Shown here piece after piece: positions 32,424-45,741 of a DNA stretch of 64,000 bases; the stretch's first letter is position 1; each line of letters opens with the position of its first letter. Made by a program: the position numbers and the translations under genes. The notes below the pieces were generated by a model. It saw only the letters and a list, made by a program, of their open reading frames with translations. It searched no databases and was not told the DNA's origin. This stretch comes from Liquidambar formosana (Eukaryota; Streptophyta; Magnoliopsida; Saxifragales; Altingiaceae): contig CM077827.1 in assembly GCA_039720395.1 (NCBI GenBank), positions 18,401,822-18,465,821 on the forward strand. The letters run 5' to 3'.

Positions 32424-35097
32424 TTAGTAAGGAGGCCAGTAGTTATCAAGATCCACACAATGTTCCATGTTCATAAATCTGTTGCCCGTCCCATTTGCGT
32501 TATTCATATCTGCACCATAGCTGGTTTCAGTAGCAAGAGCACTTGTCAACATGGAGGAAGTCATGTCTTGTTGGTTCATTGCCTGTGGGGGTGGCATCGG
32601 CCGCAAAACCGATTGTGTAGCTGCCCCTCCAAGGTTTAAATTTAACCCTGATATTGTGAAGCATCCTCCTCCGACTGGGTAGTTCAATTGGGATTGGAGT
32701 GGTAGGTTCATACTAGTTGATCCTCCTCTTAAGACCCTCGTCAGCTCTGCCAGTTCTGCATTACTCATGTAGTTTCTCCCAATGGGGAACTGAGAAGTGT
32801 CTACCTGCATTAGTGGTGAAGGTACTACATTTGGACCTATATCATTGTATGGATTGACTGCTCTTGATTGGTTTGACGGGTACTTTTTTCCCCCAGCGCT
32901 CTTCTGGAATACGCGGCAAACCACCCATTCATCCTGTTGAATATAACTATGGGTTACGATCCATTAACTGGAACATTATATAGAGTAAAATATATAATCT
33001 TACAATAGATTTTCATAGGATATTTTTGTATTTCGTGTTTTCAAGTTTAAACTTTTTGTCTTTTTTCAAAATGACTACTGCCAGCTGTTGCTTCTAGTAC
33101 TACTAGTATTATTATTATTATTATTAGGATTTCATTTCACTGAGTGATCAACTTTCTTCATTTATATGGTCATCCACCTAACTTACAAAGAATCAGATAT
33201 AGTGCACCAACATGTCCAATATGATTCCTATAATTTTAATCTATTTACAAAGCTTATACGCAGCCACTTGAATATCAAGAATCAGAATAAACTACATATA
33301 CATCAAGCATGTATGAAGGCTACCATACCTCTACAACGAGAAAATTAACAATGATATGTAATACTCCGTATAAGTAAAGTTACATGACTTGACTTGCACG
33401 TGACTATGATCTCCTTTGGCTATCTGCTATCATGATTTTTTAATGTAGCAAAGATTTACTTTTAGCTAGTGTGGAGTGGTGGTTGCCTCTGGACCAAATG
33501 CAGACTCCTTTGAAGTCATTCTTGCAAGAAGTTTCTTTGACTTCTAAATCACGTTTACAACTAGCTAGACTTTACCGTGAATGCTAGCTGTAGATCATGT
33601 TTTGTACGTTTTGATGTTTTCATGCACATATCAATGATGTAGCCAGTGATTGGTAGAAGAAGTGGATATCTGATGCTACATGGTTCTAAATAACATGCAT
33701 GTCAAAATGGTAGTTTACCTTCAATTCAGATTCAAAATTTTTGTTGACAAAAAGAACATGAAATGAGGCATTTAGAATTCATTCTAGAATGGTCATAATT
33801 AATTTCTTGAGATTTCCTCTTTGTTTTTTTTTTTGCGCCAAATACAGTCAAACAAAGCATTTTCAATTTAAACTTCTTTTGGCATATCACATGGATGTAG
33901 TCATTTATCCTGCACTTGTTGATGCAAGATTGTGCCCTTATATATGAAAGAAACACGACACCATGCACGCAGTAAGTACTAACAGATCATAAAAGCTGAC
34001 ACTAATTCAGCGAAAACAGTGGAGAGTGCAGTGATGATAATGTTACCTTGGTAGTTCTGAAAGCAGCTTTCGAATGGATGCGGTACTCATGCATGACCCA
34101 GTTGCTTTTCTCTCCTCTGGGAGCTCTCCCTCTGTAAAATACCAATGTCTTCTTCATCCCAACTAACTCAGAGGTGACACTGTTGAAGATCTCCTTGTCC
34201 TTTCCTGTGGTCTTCCAATAACCAGTGTTTGTTGCTCTGTTCGTTCTCACTCCAGTTGGGTATTTCCGATCTCTAAGGCTGAAGAAATACCACTCCTTTT
34301 CTCCCATTTTCGCCTTCCCTAATTGAGAGAGAAATTCTTGAAGATTTGTTTACAAAATTTGATAGAAAATTTGCTACTGTTTGTTGAGAAAATAAAGAAA
34401 AATCGAGTTCATCATCACAAGAAATGAATACAATTTTGCGGCATGTAAACTTTGTAGAAAGTCGGAAAGGCAAAACTTGCAAAGATGGCCGTAGCAGCGA
34501 TTTAAACCACAATTGATTTTGGTCAATAAGTACAAACTATTGTTACCGTAGTTGTATTGAATTTAATGGGTACTGAGATGTATCTTTTAATTAGGGAATA
34601 TGAAGGAGAATAATATTGCGTTATATATGTATACATAATACATACATATTCATGTATAAATATATGTATATGTGTGTGTATAAATATAACCAGGGATGAG
34701 TAGATTGTTTTAATATCTATGCCTAAAAGCACTAGACCCTTTTTTTTTTTTTTTTTTTGTTTGTTTGTTTTATCAGCAAAAGAAAATTTAATTTGATCGA
34801 TCTTATTGAATATACTAGGAGCCCCAAAGACAGCCTCCAGTGAAACAACACCAAAGGTTTTATGTTACTACTACCTGGACTTGAGAACGAGTTAATCCTA
34901 TAAAAGCAAGGTTTTAGGTTACAACTACCTGGAAGGTCCCATGGCTCGGATTTGTTGAGATCAACATCAGCAATGGCCCTTCCTGTAAAATTTGCATCTG
35001 ATATCTTGTTTACGAGATAATAAGTGATGAGTTCTTCATCAGTAGGATGAAATCGAAACCCTGGAGGCAACGTTTCGGCCTTCCCATCTCCTTCCAT
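32424..35097 (-). CDS. NAC-domain transcription factor (NAM subfamily)
   Basis: A plant-specific DNA-binding transcription factor acting in the nucleus. Exons on the minus strand: 35097-34929, 34318-34047, 32933-32424. Introns (610 and 1113 bp) have GT-AG ends and split the domain at the two positions usual for NAC genes (after ...WDLP[G] and after ...FRTTK). The 316-residue product has the whole NAC domain (about residues 10-160): [81 protein letters not shown] and [11 protein letters not shown]. The C-terminal activation region has [14 protein letters not shown] and ends in NYWPPY. By eye it belongs near the CUC/NAC100 group; the exact orthologue is uncertain. I see no miR164 site in exon 3. 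All frames are intact. Confidence 0.95.
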
Positions 35098-35700
35098 ATC
35101 TAGTTCCCTTATGCTTTTTGAGTTGTATCAACTTCTGGACGCTGTGTTTCTACACCACAACAAAATGTCATGCAATGAAATAGTCAAAAATTAAAACCCC
35201 AAGAGCCTAAAAATATGTAACCGGTGAAAAGAAAAACCATATATGAAAGTGAGAGAAAAATTCTGAAAGATTTTTTTTCTTCTCGATCTACTAAATTAGC
35301 ACATCTGAACAAGAAAAAAGTAAATGCTGTTGAAGACTCAAACTCCTCTGGAGGAATCAAAATTTTAATCCCACGTTATAGAAAAACCTTGAAAGTTGAA
35401 AACTTCTAGGAGCCAAGCTTACTTGGAAAAGAGGAACACTTCTTTTTCATACCACCGTGTCCAAATAAACTACAGATATAATCTAGAGGGATTTGAATAA
35501 GAAAACTGTAAGGGTTTACCAATTTTTTCTTACTTACCATGCAGATGAAGTATGATATTTAAGGTTCTAATGTGAAGGAAAGAAAGAGGGTGTGTCTGTG
35601 AAGTTCTCACCTAATCTTGGTCTTCACATACAAGGTTCATGGCCTTGTCCAGTGTTGAAAGTCAGTGAAGAAATCCCTGTCTAAGGGTAATTACATGATT
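35098..35700 (-). promoter_or_regulatory. NAC gene 5' UTR and promoter region
   Basis: On the minus strand a good splice donor (GCATG/GTAAGTAAG near 35540) and a good acceptor (TTGTTGTGGTGTAG near 35155) suggest a 5'-UTR intron of about 390 bp. CT-rich sequence near 35580-35600 (minus strand) is a plausible leader. No TATA box stands out. Transcript evidence would settle this. Confidence 0.35.
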
Positions 35701-36308
35701 GCCCATTTCTCATGCAGCTTGGTCAAATGACCATATTGTCCTTATCGCGCCTTGGAATTGTATGTCTTAGTTTTCCAGTATCTTTCGTACAAGTCATAAA
35801 AAAAAAATAAAGAGTTGATAAAACGGTGTTTCTTGTTCTGTTTTACTTGTATATAAATACAATTTTTCTCTGCAGCATCGTTGGAGTATTATTTTTCTTT
35901 TGTCTCACTCGAGTTACCTGTGCGATCTATATATAAACCAAACCATAATTATAATATCCTTGAAATATATGTGTGGAAGCACTTAAGGGTGGATGCACTA
36001 GTATGCCTGTAGTGGCAAGTGTAACTACTCAATTTTTTTGTTTTTTTCCTTTTACACTAGTGACTGTTGCTTTTTCTATTTTTTTGGTGCTGGTTTGTGT
36101 AGCTTGCATGAAAAATTTATAATAAATCTTTTGTTTTTGTATATAAACTTTTTGAAATTATTACTTTCTTTAATTTTGGAGCTCAAGCTAGTGAAAGTAA
36201 TATGTATAGTCAAAATTTAGTTTGTGAATAATTTTTTATGTGCACCCACTGAAAAAATATCTTAGATCTGAAAGCACTTGGTTATTTATTTACAGTTGTA
36301 TTTCAGTG

Positions 36309-36389
<81 letters not shown>

Positions 36390-39300
36390 AGGGATAGGAG
36401 AAGAACTTGTGACTAAGGGTGACACCATATATATCATTTGTATCAAAAATTAATAAGAATAAAGGGATCTAATGTCAGATATGATATTAATAAAAAATGA
36501 TTATATCAGATCTAACACTCTTACTTATATCTTCTCTTAGCTCAATATGGAGGATATGGTGTCATCATTACATATAAGTTTTTCTCTATAGACAAACAGT
36601 GCTATAACTACTTTCCACTTTCCTTTTTGCCTCTCTCTTAGAAAGGATGGAATCCACATGAACATAATTAAGTTCTACCTCTTCTTCAAAAAAAATGAAA
36701 ATAAAAGACAAAAAATAAGGCTAGAAAGCAAAAAGATATAGCAAGAGTAAAAGCAATTTAAGTAAGATATAAGGAATAAATATATATATACGGCGATGTG
36801 GGATGTGATATATTTCTAACATTCTTTTTCATGTGCAAACTTAACACAGACCTTGCACGTAAGCGACAAATATGGACTCAATAAGCTCAAGAATGACATG
36901 TTCTGATATCATGTAAAGTTTCCAACTTACAAGCTTAAACTTCTAAGTGGAGTGACCAAACAGGTATATAAAGTTATGTCAAACCCAATATTTAGGCGAT
37001 ATGGAATATGGTTTATTTCCAACAATATCAATACGCATTTACCATACCATCATCCTATATATATATATAGATATATATATATATATATATATGTATGACA
37101 TCCTAATTCTTGGGACATTGAGAATACCATGCATGAAGAGTCGAGGGTTATCTGTGTAATTATCCGAGAGCTTAAAACTCTTACAATACTAAAATAATAT
37201 TAGTAATAGTAATGAAAGAAAATACTGCGTGATATGGACATGCGTACATGTAAGACAAAGTCACGTACGCCCATGTCGACTACAGCACGTAATCCCCGTT
37301 CACACTCAGACCAAACATTACCATGCCAGCCAACATCCACGTGATAGCGGGTCACACTCTTCTTTAATAAGTAAAAAATACCTGTCAGCAATATGAAGCT
37401 GCCACGTCAACAAATCTCCCTAATTTATGCATACCCCACGGAGGCGAAAGACTACGGAATGGTCACATGCCATGAATAAGGGGAAATGGGAGAGAAACGG
37501 GGTTCTCTGAGCCGCGAACCACTGGAATATTATAATATTTTTCCATGAGGGCGTTTCACCTTCCCCTGGACACACTCCTGGATTCCCTTGCTTCAGTTCT
37601 TTTCTTTTGGTTCCTTTGTTCACGTCTTCATTATTAGGGTTTCATTCTCACAGTCACACTTGCATTAATTCTATTAGCTAGCTACTATATATATATATAT
37701 ATATATATCTAGTGGTCTTTTTTTTTTTGAATATATATATATAGTAATTGTGGTCATGTCATGTCTGAGTTAAGAGAAGGAGATGCCAACTTCTCATGTT
37801 GCAACGCTGTCTAGCTTATCGTTATATTTCTGAAGAACTAGCTAAGTAAGAATTGATATCACTAAAAATAAATTAAAACCTAAGAGAGAGAGAGAGAGAG
37901 AGAGAATAAAGTAAATTTCACGTGCCATAGACCCTATTTAGGATTGTTATCATAACTACATTTGCATGGTGTATTGGATTAAACAAAATTCATTTTTTAG
38001 GAATTCTATGGGTGTTGATTTTAAAAGAATTTTTTCTTTTTGAAATGGGAATATGAGTCAAATTACTTGTTATTTTGAAGGGAAATATATTGTTTGATTA
38101 TGTGCCTTTTTTTTTTAATAAATATTTTTGTCGTACCATTTATATTTTTCTTATCCATTTTGCTTGCTTTGAGGCATTGCTTACAAATTTGGAATAGTTA
38201 AAATTAAATGTTAAAAAAAAAAATCATTGTATAAATTTTTACTTCCAAGTATGAGCTAGGAGTTTGTCACCCATGGGGCATTACCATTTCTCTTATCTGT
38301 CTTTCCTCTCCCAATTTTTTGTGATTACTTATCGAAATATTTGAGTAGATTATTTTTCTTCTTGGATGCCTATGGACAAGACCCAACAAGGCAATGACTA
38401 ACTGAGGTTGGTCACATGTATTTAGTTTTGCAGGCTTGCTTCAATGGACATATATGCGCACTCCTATGGAGAATGAAGGCCTCCTAAAATGTATTCATTC
38501 TTTTGAATTTACCTAATATTAGATGACAAACAAGTTGGTCAAGGGCCTCACTACAATCACCATAATTAATCATGTATTTATGGAAATGAAGGATGCTCCG
38601 AGGGCCAGCTTGGAAGGAAACTTTAGGAATAATTACTTCCTTCTAAACTCTAGTATAGAACTTACACATAAAGTAAAAGTCCTTTATGATGATTTTATTT
38701 TAAATTTCAAACAATTTTGGGACTTGAAGGAAGGACCACCTGCTTCAAAGGGCCATTTTAAAGGTAGAGAGAAAAGCATATTGTTGGAAATTTTACTTCA
38801 TTTTCACCATTAATTAACTTTAATCCTTCATATCAGACGCCTGAATAGGCAAATTGAAAAATATCATTCTGCCTCTCATCCTTGATGCTTCGAGAAAAAT
38901 CCAAATTTTATAATTACTGATTTCAGCTTAATGTTCTTTCACCAGCATATAAATTCGTGTGTGTCTTTTATTATATTGGCCACGTTCTTTGCAAGATGAA
39001 ATTTCATATTCATCAAGTATAAAAAGTAAATACATAGTTATTCATCTAATTACAAATTTACATATAGATTTGGCTTTAATTAGCCTGTTGGTTATGATTT
39101 CACTAAGATTAGTTTTTCATCGATTATGATAGTGCGTTTAATAACTAATTCTGTCTTTAGGTGCATTGGTCACTTTACGTGTTTTATAAGTAGTTTTGTC
39201 GGAAAATTGCGTTATAATTGTAATAACTTTTGTATTTGGCTGATCTCTTTCAAAAGTGGATTAGTTATGATTTTGGAAAGATTCAGTGGTTTAGAATTCT

Positions 39301-39930
39301 ATTATTGAGCAATTGGACTTTTGAGAAGTTAATCAAATACAGGGGTAGCCATCTATCACAATCTTGTTTTCTTGACAAACACTTCATATACCAAATTCCA
39401 TGAGGATCAAAATCTCACCTGCCTGTTCTCTATAGGCCACATGATCATTACAAACAAAATGATAACTTTTAACTTAGAAACTGACAGGACAATACATGAT
39501 TATCCCCATGATCAAACAGCACCCTACAATGTCATTGGATGATAAGGAGGCTCGGACACATTTAAATCATAGAGTTGGGTTTAGTAGATTTTTTCAACAT
39601 TAAAACAAGTCAAAATTTGCTTGTATTTATTTGAAGAGATGATAATAGGCTATGCATCCATATACAAAAGGGTAACATAGGTAAGTTATAATCATAGAAG
39701 AAATGAACATACTCTAGGGTGTCGATAATGAATGCTTAGTAATCATCACAGGCTATCCCAATCATCATCTCTATTATAGCAAAGTTTAGGCCAAAATTTT
39801 AAATTATAAGCTAGGCTAATTAGGTTTTAATATGAACATTACACTATTAATATTACAATAATATTATTACATGCAAAATATACCTCTAAAAAACTCCATA
39901 AATCTTAGTTTTACTCCTGGTTATAATCTT
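35701..39930. other. Intergenic DNA, no gene seen
   Basis: AT-rich sequence upstream of the NAC gene, with microsatellites (36310-36386, 37055-37092, 37686-37709, 37884-37906). Short open frames such as 38523-38813 have no recognisable domain and normal AT-rich background composition. Confidence 0.5.
36310..36386. repeat. (TA)n(GA)n microsatellite
   Basis: A run of TA dinucleotides passes directly into more than 20 GA dinucleotides. It lies about 1.2 kb upstream of the NAC start codon. Confidence 0.95.
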
Positions 39931-39939
39931 TAGCATCGG

Positions 39940-40018
39940 CATTTTTGGAGAGTATATTTTTGGGTTTTTCTTTAGTTGGTGGATCTGTGCAGCTATATTC
40001 TGTGTGTTTTTTATTTTT

Positions 40019-40050
<32 letters not shown>

Positions 40051-40380
40051 GGGGTGTAGTCTTGTTAAGCAATGAATTTTTTGTATTGCTGGAGGAGTGA
40101 ATTAGTAGGTGTCTTCCATGGCTCTATGGTGTCTCTTTTGTATGTATGATGGATCTCTTTTCAATGCAGATTTTGTGTTTTCTTTGGGCTTTTGCATTCT
40201 CAGTTTCTTACTGAGAATTTTTTCACTGATTTCTGATTTTTGTATGGTAGTCTTGGTGAGGGGTGATTAATTCATCTGTCTTTGGGTACTTTTTATGTTG
40301 CTCTAGCATGAATTCTAATTTTATCTAGAATATAAATTAACCTTTCACCAATAAAAAATAAATAAATAAATAAAAGAAAA
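39940..40380 (+). repeat. Possible LINE 3' end with poly-G run and A-rich tail
   Basis: T/G-rich sequence resembling plant LINE 3' UTRs, ending in a (TAAA)n tail at 40354-40372. A run of 25 G residues at 40030-40054 follows a T run. A similar T-rich segment with an AATAAAA tail is at 40660-40835. Assigned by composition only. Confidence 0.3.
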
Positions 40381-41161
40381 AGAATTCCATACAATATAAT
40401 TATACAATTATTCAATGCAGATTGTGTAACTTTTGGTGGAGCACAATTATTTGTAAGCCCATAGGCATATATTCTATAGTTATAAATAATAAAAATTCCC
40501 CAAATAAAATCTATATTGATTAAGCTTGCATGCTCGGTTGAGTAATTTCTGTCCAGCTAATACCACTATATATGATGGATCTCTTTTCTTCATTCAACGA
40601 GTTTGTTCAAATCAATATGCTTTCAATTAAGCAAATGCTCGACATTTGTCACTACGACTAACTAGAAATGATGAATTGTGTTTGGGGGATGGTATTGTTG
40701 GTTTACATGATCTATTGGGGGTGGTTTGTTTTTTCTGTTTTGGGTGTCTTGTGTTTGCTTCATGTATCTCATTTTTCTCCTATAATAAAATTTTAAATTT
40801 TCCTAATAAAAATAAAAAATAAAATAGAAATCATGAAAGACTAGACTGGTTAAGCTAGGCACAGAAGACTGCTACTATACCTATCATGAACTTCAAATAA
40901 TAAAACTGTCCTGAAGTTCAATATATTTCATTGTAATAATCCTTAAGTATTTTTTTTATTTTTTTTTATTATTATTTTTTTTTGTGTGTGTTTTAGCATA
41001 ACTAAACTTTGCAACATATTAAAAACATAGTTAAGACTCTGATGGGTGAAGAATACTGTAATTAGTTATATGAAATTAAATAAGGTAGTGAGGGTTCAGA
41101 GAAAACTCTATACTTAACCCCCTTTTTTTTTTCCCCAGTTCGGGTAGCTATCATGGTTAAT

Positions 41162-41550
41162 TTTTGTTATAAAGTAGTTCATTTTGTTAATGTTGGCATA
41201 TATTTAGTCATAGAAGAAATCGCGTGAAACCAAATTCAAAATCATCTTGTTGTCACAAAATTATAAACTAAGTTTGCGTGCTCATTCGTGCTAAGATCAT
41301 GAAAAAAAATTAATTATTTGTTATTAGAAGGCTTCAGAGACACGATCATGATTATTATTTTGCTATAAATTAGTTCATTTTGTTAATGTTGTTGGCATAT
41401 ATTTAGTCATAGAAGAAATCGTGTGAAACCAAATTCAAAATCATCTTGTCATCACAAATTATAAACTAAGTTTGCGTGCTCATTTGTATTAATACCATGT
41501 AAACAAAAAACTTTAATTAATTGTTATCAGAAGGCTTCATACACACGATT
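41162..41550. repeat. ~190-bp tandem duplication
   Basis: Two imperfect copies (about 41162-41351 and 41352-41550) share TTAGTCATAGAAGAAATCG, ACCAAATTCAAAATCATCTT and AAACTAAGTTTGCGTGCTCA. There is no coding content. Confidence 0.8.
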
Positions 41551-43480
41551 TTAGGGTACATGAAGCGTCTCCTCCAACGAGTCGCCTCTCAACATTATTT
41601 TACAACGACTTCGCCCACCCTCACGATGAAGTAGTTGCAAGGCCATTGTCAAGAAGACTCTCTAGAAGTAAAGAAGAGCCCTAAACCGATTACAGATTCG
41701 TGCTTGGCAGGCTACTTGTCAAGCACTTCAAAATATAAAACTAAACCTATGTTTAATCACATCGTTACGTCTTTCCCGGTGTGTCTAACCCTAGCTAGCA
41801 CAATGATTAAGAAAATTTTGTATTTGTGAATAAATATTAAAGTGGTTAGAGTAAGGATGCAAGAAAAGCATGATGGAGCTAGAGTGATGAGGTTAAAGTT
41901 TTGCTAACCTTTGTTTCCAAAACGGGTGCAAATATTCAAAAGGGTAGTTGCATTTATGTCAAGATGTTGTAGGCCGGGGGAGGTGTACGTTATAGTCCTT
42001 GTTATTGCACTACTTTTACTACTTACTATCTACGTGAGTTAGTCTTTATTTGGCGTACGTATGAGTGTTTCTTGCATTTCTTGTGGCTTATCCTTTCCAT
42101 AAGAATACACTCAATATAAAGTAAAGTTAGGTTGGAAGAGCTTATATACTCTGGAGACTGAAGTTTTAGCCATCCTAGAGAGCAAACCTATTGGAAAGAA
42201 AGTATCAGGGTGTTTTTGGACATATACATTTAAGAACCACTATGGGGCACTTTAGTAATTCCAGGGATCTTTATGAAATGACCAAATTCAAGGAAAAGTA
42301 GGTACGACCCTAGCTACTTGGATGTCAACAAATTTAACAAGTAATTAAAAGCAAATTATAAGTGTGGAGCTAGAGTAGGTACGTACTATTTTAACCAAGA
42401 TTTTGCATGAAATTTTAGGTCAATATGCCAAACGTGACATATATAATAAATGTCCATTTTGCAACAAATGAAAGGGTCAGACTGTCTATCTAAATATATA
42501 TATATATATATATAGATGTAATCAACAAGACGGCAGCAGCCTAGCTAGTTACTTAAAAAACAAATAATAAGAAGAAGAAGAAGAAGAAAGTGCACGAGGC
42601 CCGTACGTAGGAGGGAAAGAGAGTCTGCACTTTCACCTTCCTGGCTAGAAGAAAAGGCTGTAGGAATTGAGAGTGGTTTTGACATTTTGTTAGACGACTG
42701 TCCTCCCCATTGGAATACACCACCATCTTTTGGAATAATTAACAAGGAAAAGACGTTGTATATATATAACTTCTCCCAACTTCTAAATCTTTAGAGTTTG
42801 AAATATATATGGTGTCAGAGCTATTTTGTAGACATCGATCCAAGCCTGAATGGCCTACAAACCAGTATACTCCTATTAGAGAAGAATCCGTCGTACGTCT
42901 CTTTATCTAGTTGAAACTTCTCAAACTAATAAAATAACCTAAACAAATAAAATATAAAAAAAAAAAGGGAGAAAGAAAATAAAAATTATAAAACATATAT
43001 AGAGAATAACAGGGTATATACGAGTTTGGGAAGCATCACTTTGTTAATTAGTAAATCTTGACTGCTTATTTATTTTCATTCCTGTCCTTTCGGAAACAAG
43101 AAACTTAGGCTGGTTGCATGAAACTCATTCACTTATCATGTCTGGGATATTTTCAACTGCTAAATATCATGATTTTGTTCGTCATCATAAAGCATATAGT
43201 CCAGGGAGAAAAAGAAAAGAAAAAGAAAAGATATTACCAAGTTTAGGTGATTTCAATTTCTCTTAGATAGTGCTTTTAATGTCCAAATGTTCAAAAGTTG
43301 CACATCAGTTAGATTTAGGTGTGCATAAGGTACCATAACCTTCTCAAAGGTTAGTTCTTTCTGAGGTGTGTGCTTGGATTTTGCCTTATTCTTGCGATGC
43401 AACGGAACATATGCGATTGAAACTAGTTCACCAAATAACACATAACCTTCCACCAATTTGTTAATTGTCATGAGTACAAT
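41551..43480. other. Intergenic DNA, no gene seen
   Basis: AT-rich sequence with a TA microsatellite (42495-42514). A minus-strand open frame at 43492-43253 has no recognised domain and overlaps the edge of the next repeat. Confidence 0.4.
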
Positions 43481-44051
43481 TAAGAATGGCAACAGGGCAG
43501 GTCAGCAGTATTCCATCCCAAACTCAACTATGCATGTATTCCTTGCCCCGAACCCCAACGGGTCTTGCATATGTTGAACCATCCCCATCCCTATCAACCA
43601 TTTGAGATACCCAACCCCACCTTGCCTCGTCTGTCACCTTTTTTTTTTTTTTTTTTTGTTCTTTTTTAGTTGCTATTTATCACTTGTTATTTTCTATGTT
43701 AATGCTTCATAAATCACATATATCAAATTGTAAGTGTAGTTCCCACTCATTGATCATACACATACAAAAATTTAAAATCTATTCATTAAAAGTCCTAATT
43801 TGCATAAAAGTACATGGCAAGATTTGAACATTTAAGAAAATTTAGGTATATATTTAAAGAAATAAGGGTAATGAGGTAAAGCTATAACCGGGGTGGAGCG
43901 GGGCACACTATACCAAAATGGACTTGTACGCGACTTAAAATTTTAAAATTTGCCCCAGCCTCAATTCGAGCCTCAAAAAAATTCACATAGACCTAACCCC
44001 TATAAGGGCGGGACGAGGCCCCAATGGGGCGGGGCGAATTTTTCATCTCTA
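43481..44051. mobile_element. hAT-like MITE candidate
   Basis: 571 bp starting TAAGAATGGCAAC and ending (reverse complement) TAGAGATGAAAAATTC, resembling the TAGGGATGGCAA ends of plant hAT-type MITEs. Flanks AGTACAAT (43473-43480) and CATACAAT (44052-44059) could be an 8-bp target duplication with mismatches. The GC-rich GGGGCGGGGC near the ends and low coding content also fit. Confidence 0.45.
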
Positions 44052-44059
44052 CATACAAT

Positions 44060-44800
44060 ACCAGAATAGTAGGCAACTACAATAATGCTCACAATAGAAC
44101 ACAAAAGTAGGAAGATGGAAGAAAAGCACTCGCTCTATGATTTCACAAAATAACATAAACTAAGTTTGCCATAAGGCTACAAGCATTATATAGAAAACTA
44201 AAGCTATAAAATAGGAAATCCTAATTTAAATAGGACTATTCTGAATCAACTAGGAAACTACTTAACTAAAAGCAATAATTAAATAAGGAAATAACTTAAA
44301 GTGCATAAAAATAGTTAAAGTAAGTAAAAATCCCGCAAAATCTCTAATCTACAAAATTGAAAGGAAGAAGTCAGTTCAAGGAATGACTGGTCTATTAGGT
44401 AAGGCAATCGATCAATTTTGCAAAGTGACCCGTTGTTTTCTAGGAGTGATCAGTCGATAAGAAATAGCTATAAGTCGACTGACATTAAATTCGTCCAAAT
44501 GCCCACAAAACATGAATAATAGCCTACTCTCCTCGCATCCAATGATCCATGCGCTCTACATATAAAATCTGAGGCCATCATCCCGATGTGATCTACATCA
44601 TCCTCCCCTAGATGGAGAGAATTATCTCTCGAAATTGCCGAGTCATCCCCTAAGCTATCTTTATGATAAGGAACCAAGTGCTTGACATTAAACACATCAT
44701 GAGTCTGACTATAACTTGGAAGCTTCAACCGATATGCATTAATTATGATTAATCTTCTTAATGATCGCCAATGGTCTAATTTTCCTTGCACATAGCTTTG
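44060..44800 (-). pseudogene. Ty3/gypsy integrase C-terminal remnant
   Basis: On the minus strand, 44791-44468 reads ...INAYRLKLPSYSQTHDVFNVKHLVPYH..., the typical tail of a gypsy pol after integrase. No integrase core or RT precedes it here. The rest (44060-44467) may be its 3' noncoding or LTR sequence. This is a truncated relic. Confidence 0.65.
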
Positions 44801-45564
44801 TAAGGATCAATTTTCTTAACAGAGTGGTCTATAGTTAATAAACCATTTGTAGATTGGTTATGCATGTTAATTATTATAGGTTAACATGTCTAATACTTAT
44901 TCTCACACGGCATGTGGTTTTGCATGGTAGGGTATAATTTCCATGATGTATTGCTAAATAATTTGTATTTTAAAACGCTATGGAGGTGTTTGGTGGGCAT
45001 TATATGCATTTCTGAGTCTTTTTAGCACAAGTTCTGACAAATTACTAGTTATCTGCTCATAAGTTACCAGTCCTATTATAGGACAGATGGATTCGGATCC
45101 AAAAGGTGGATCAATCCAAGTCCCTATGATAGGGACTCAGATTGAGCCATCTCTTGTGGAAGATTAAGAATACTTAATCCAGTGTAGTATGAATCATCCA
45201 AAACTTATACAAGATGCCTCAAGTGATGTATTTTCGTGAGTTAGGTGATGACTTAATAATTACATTACTAGTTCTTCTTGTAAGGTCGCACATTCCATTT
45301 CGTGAAGATAAATAAATGAGAGATCAACATAGACTACAAAGTTACGTACTTCACTGTACATAGGTGAGTGGGAGATTGTAATTATTAATGGCTCGAGTCT
45401 TAACCTAAACCCATCATCTACCCTCTTAGTGGTGGATCCCAACCCAATAAAGTTGGAGACTTAAAAAGGCAAAAGTGTCCTTAAAGGCTTAGGGACTCCT
45501 AAATACTTTAGAAACTCATTAAATGAGTTCATGAACTCATGAGGATGAAAATGGGGTGTCTACA
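44801..45564 (-). repeat. Possible reverse-oriented LTR relic
   Basis: Read on the minus strand it begins TGTAGACACCCCATTTTC at 45564, a typical plant LTR start. No matching end or target duplication was found, so the extent is uncertain. Confidence 0.3.
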
Positions 45565-45741
45565 ATAATCGTCCAAACACTATGATGCATCGATTAAGGC
45601 AATACACAATTTATTATAAAACTTTTCCAACCTTACCACTACATATAATGTGTTCATGCAACAAGTTTCAAGCACATTATCGCTACCCCAAAAACCCCAC
45701 ATGCATCCCCATGAGTAGCACATTAGAAAGGTTTATGGGAC

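Noticed and set aside
38523..38813. Plus-strand frame of 96 codons
   Set aside because: Isolated in AT-rich intergenic DNA with no recognisable domain or gene structure.
43253..43492. Minus-strand frame of 79 codons
   Set aside because: No domain recognised, no promoter or splice context, and it runs into the MITE-like repeat.
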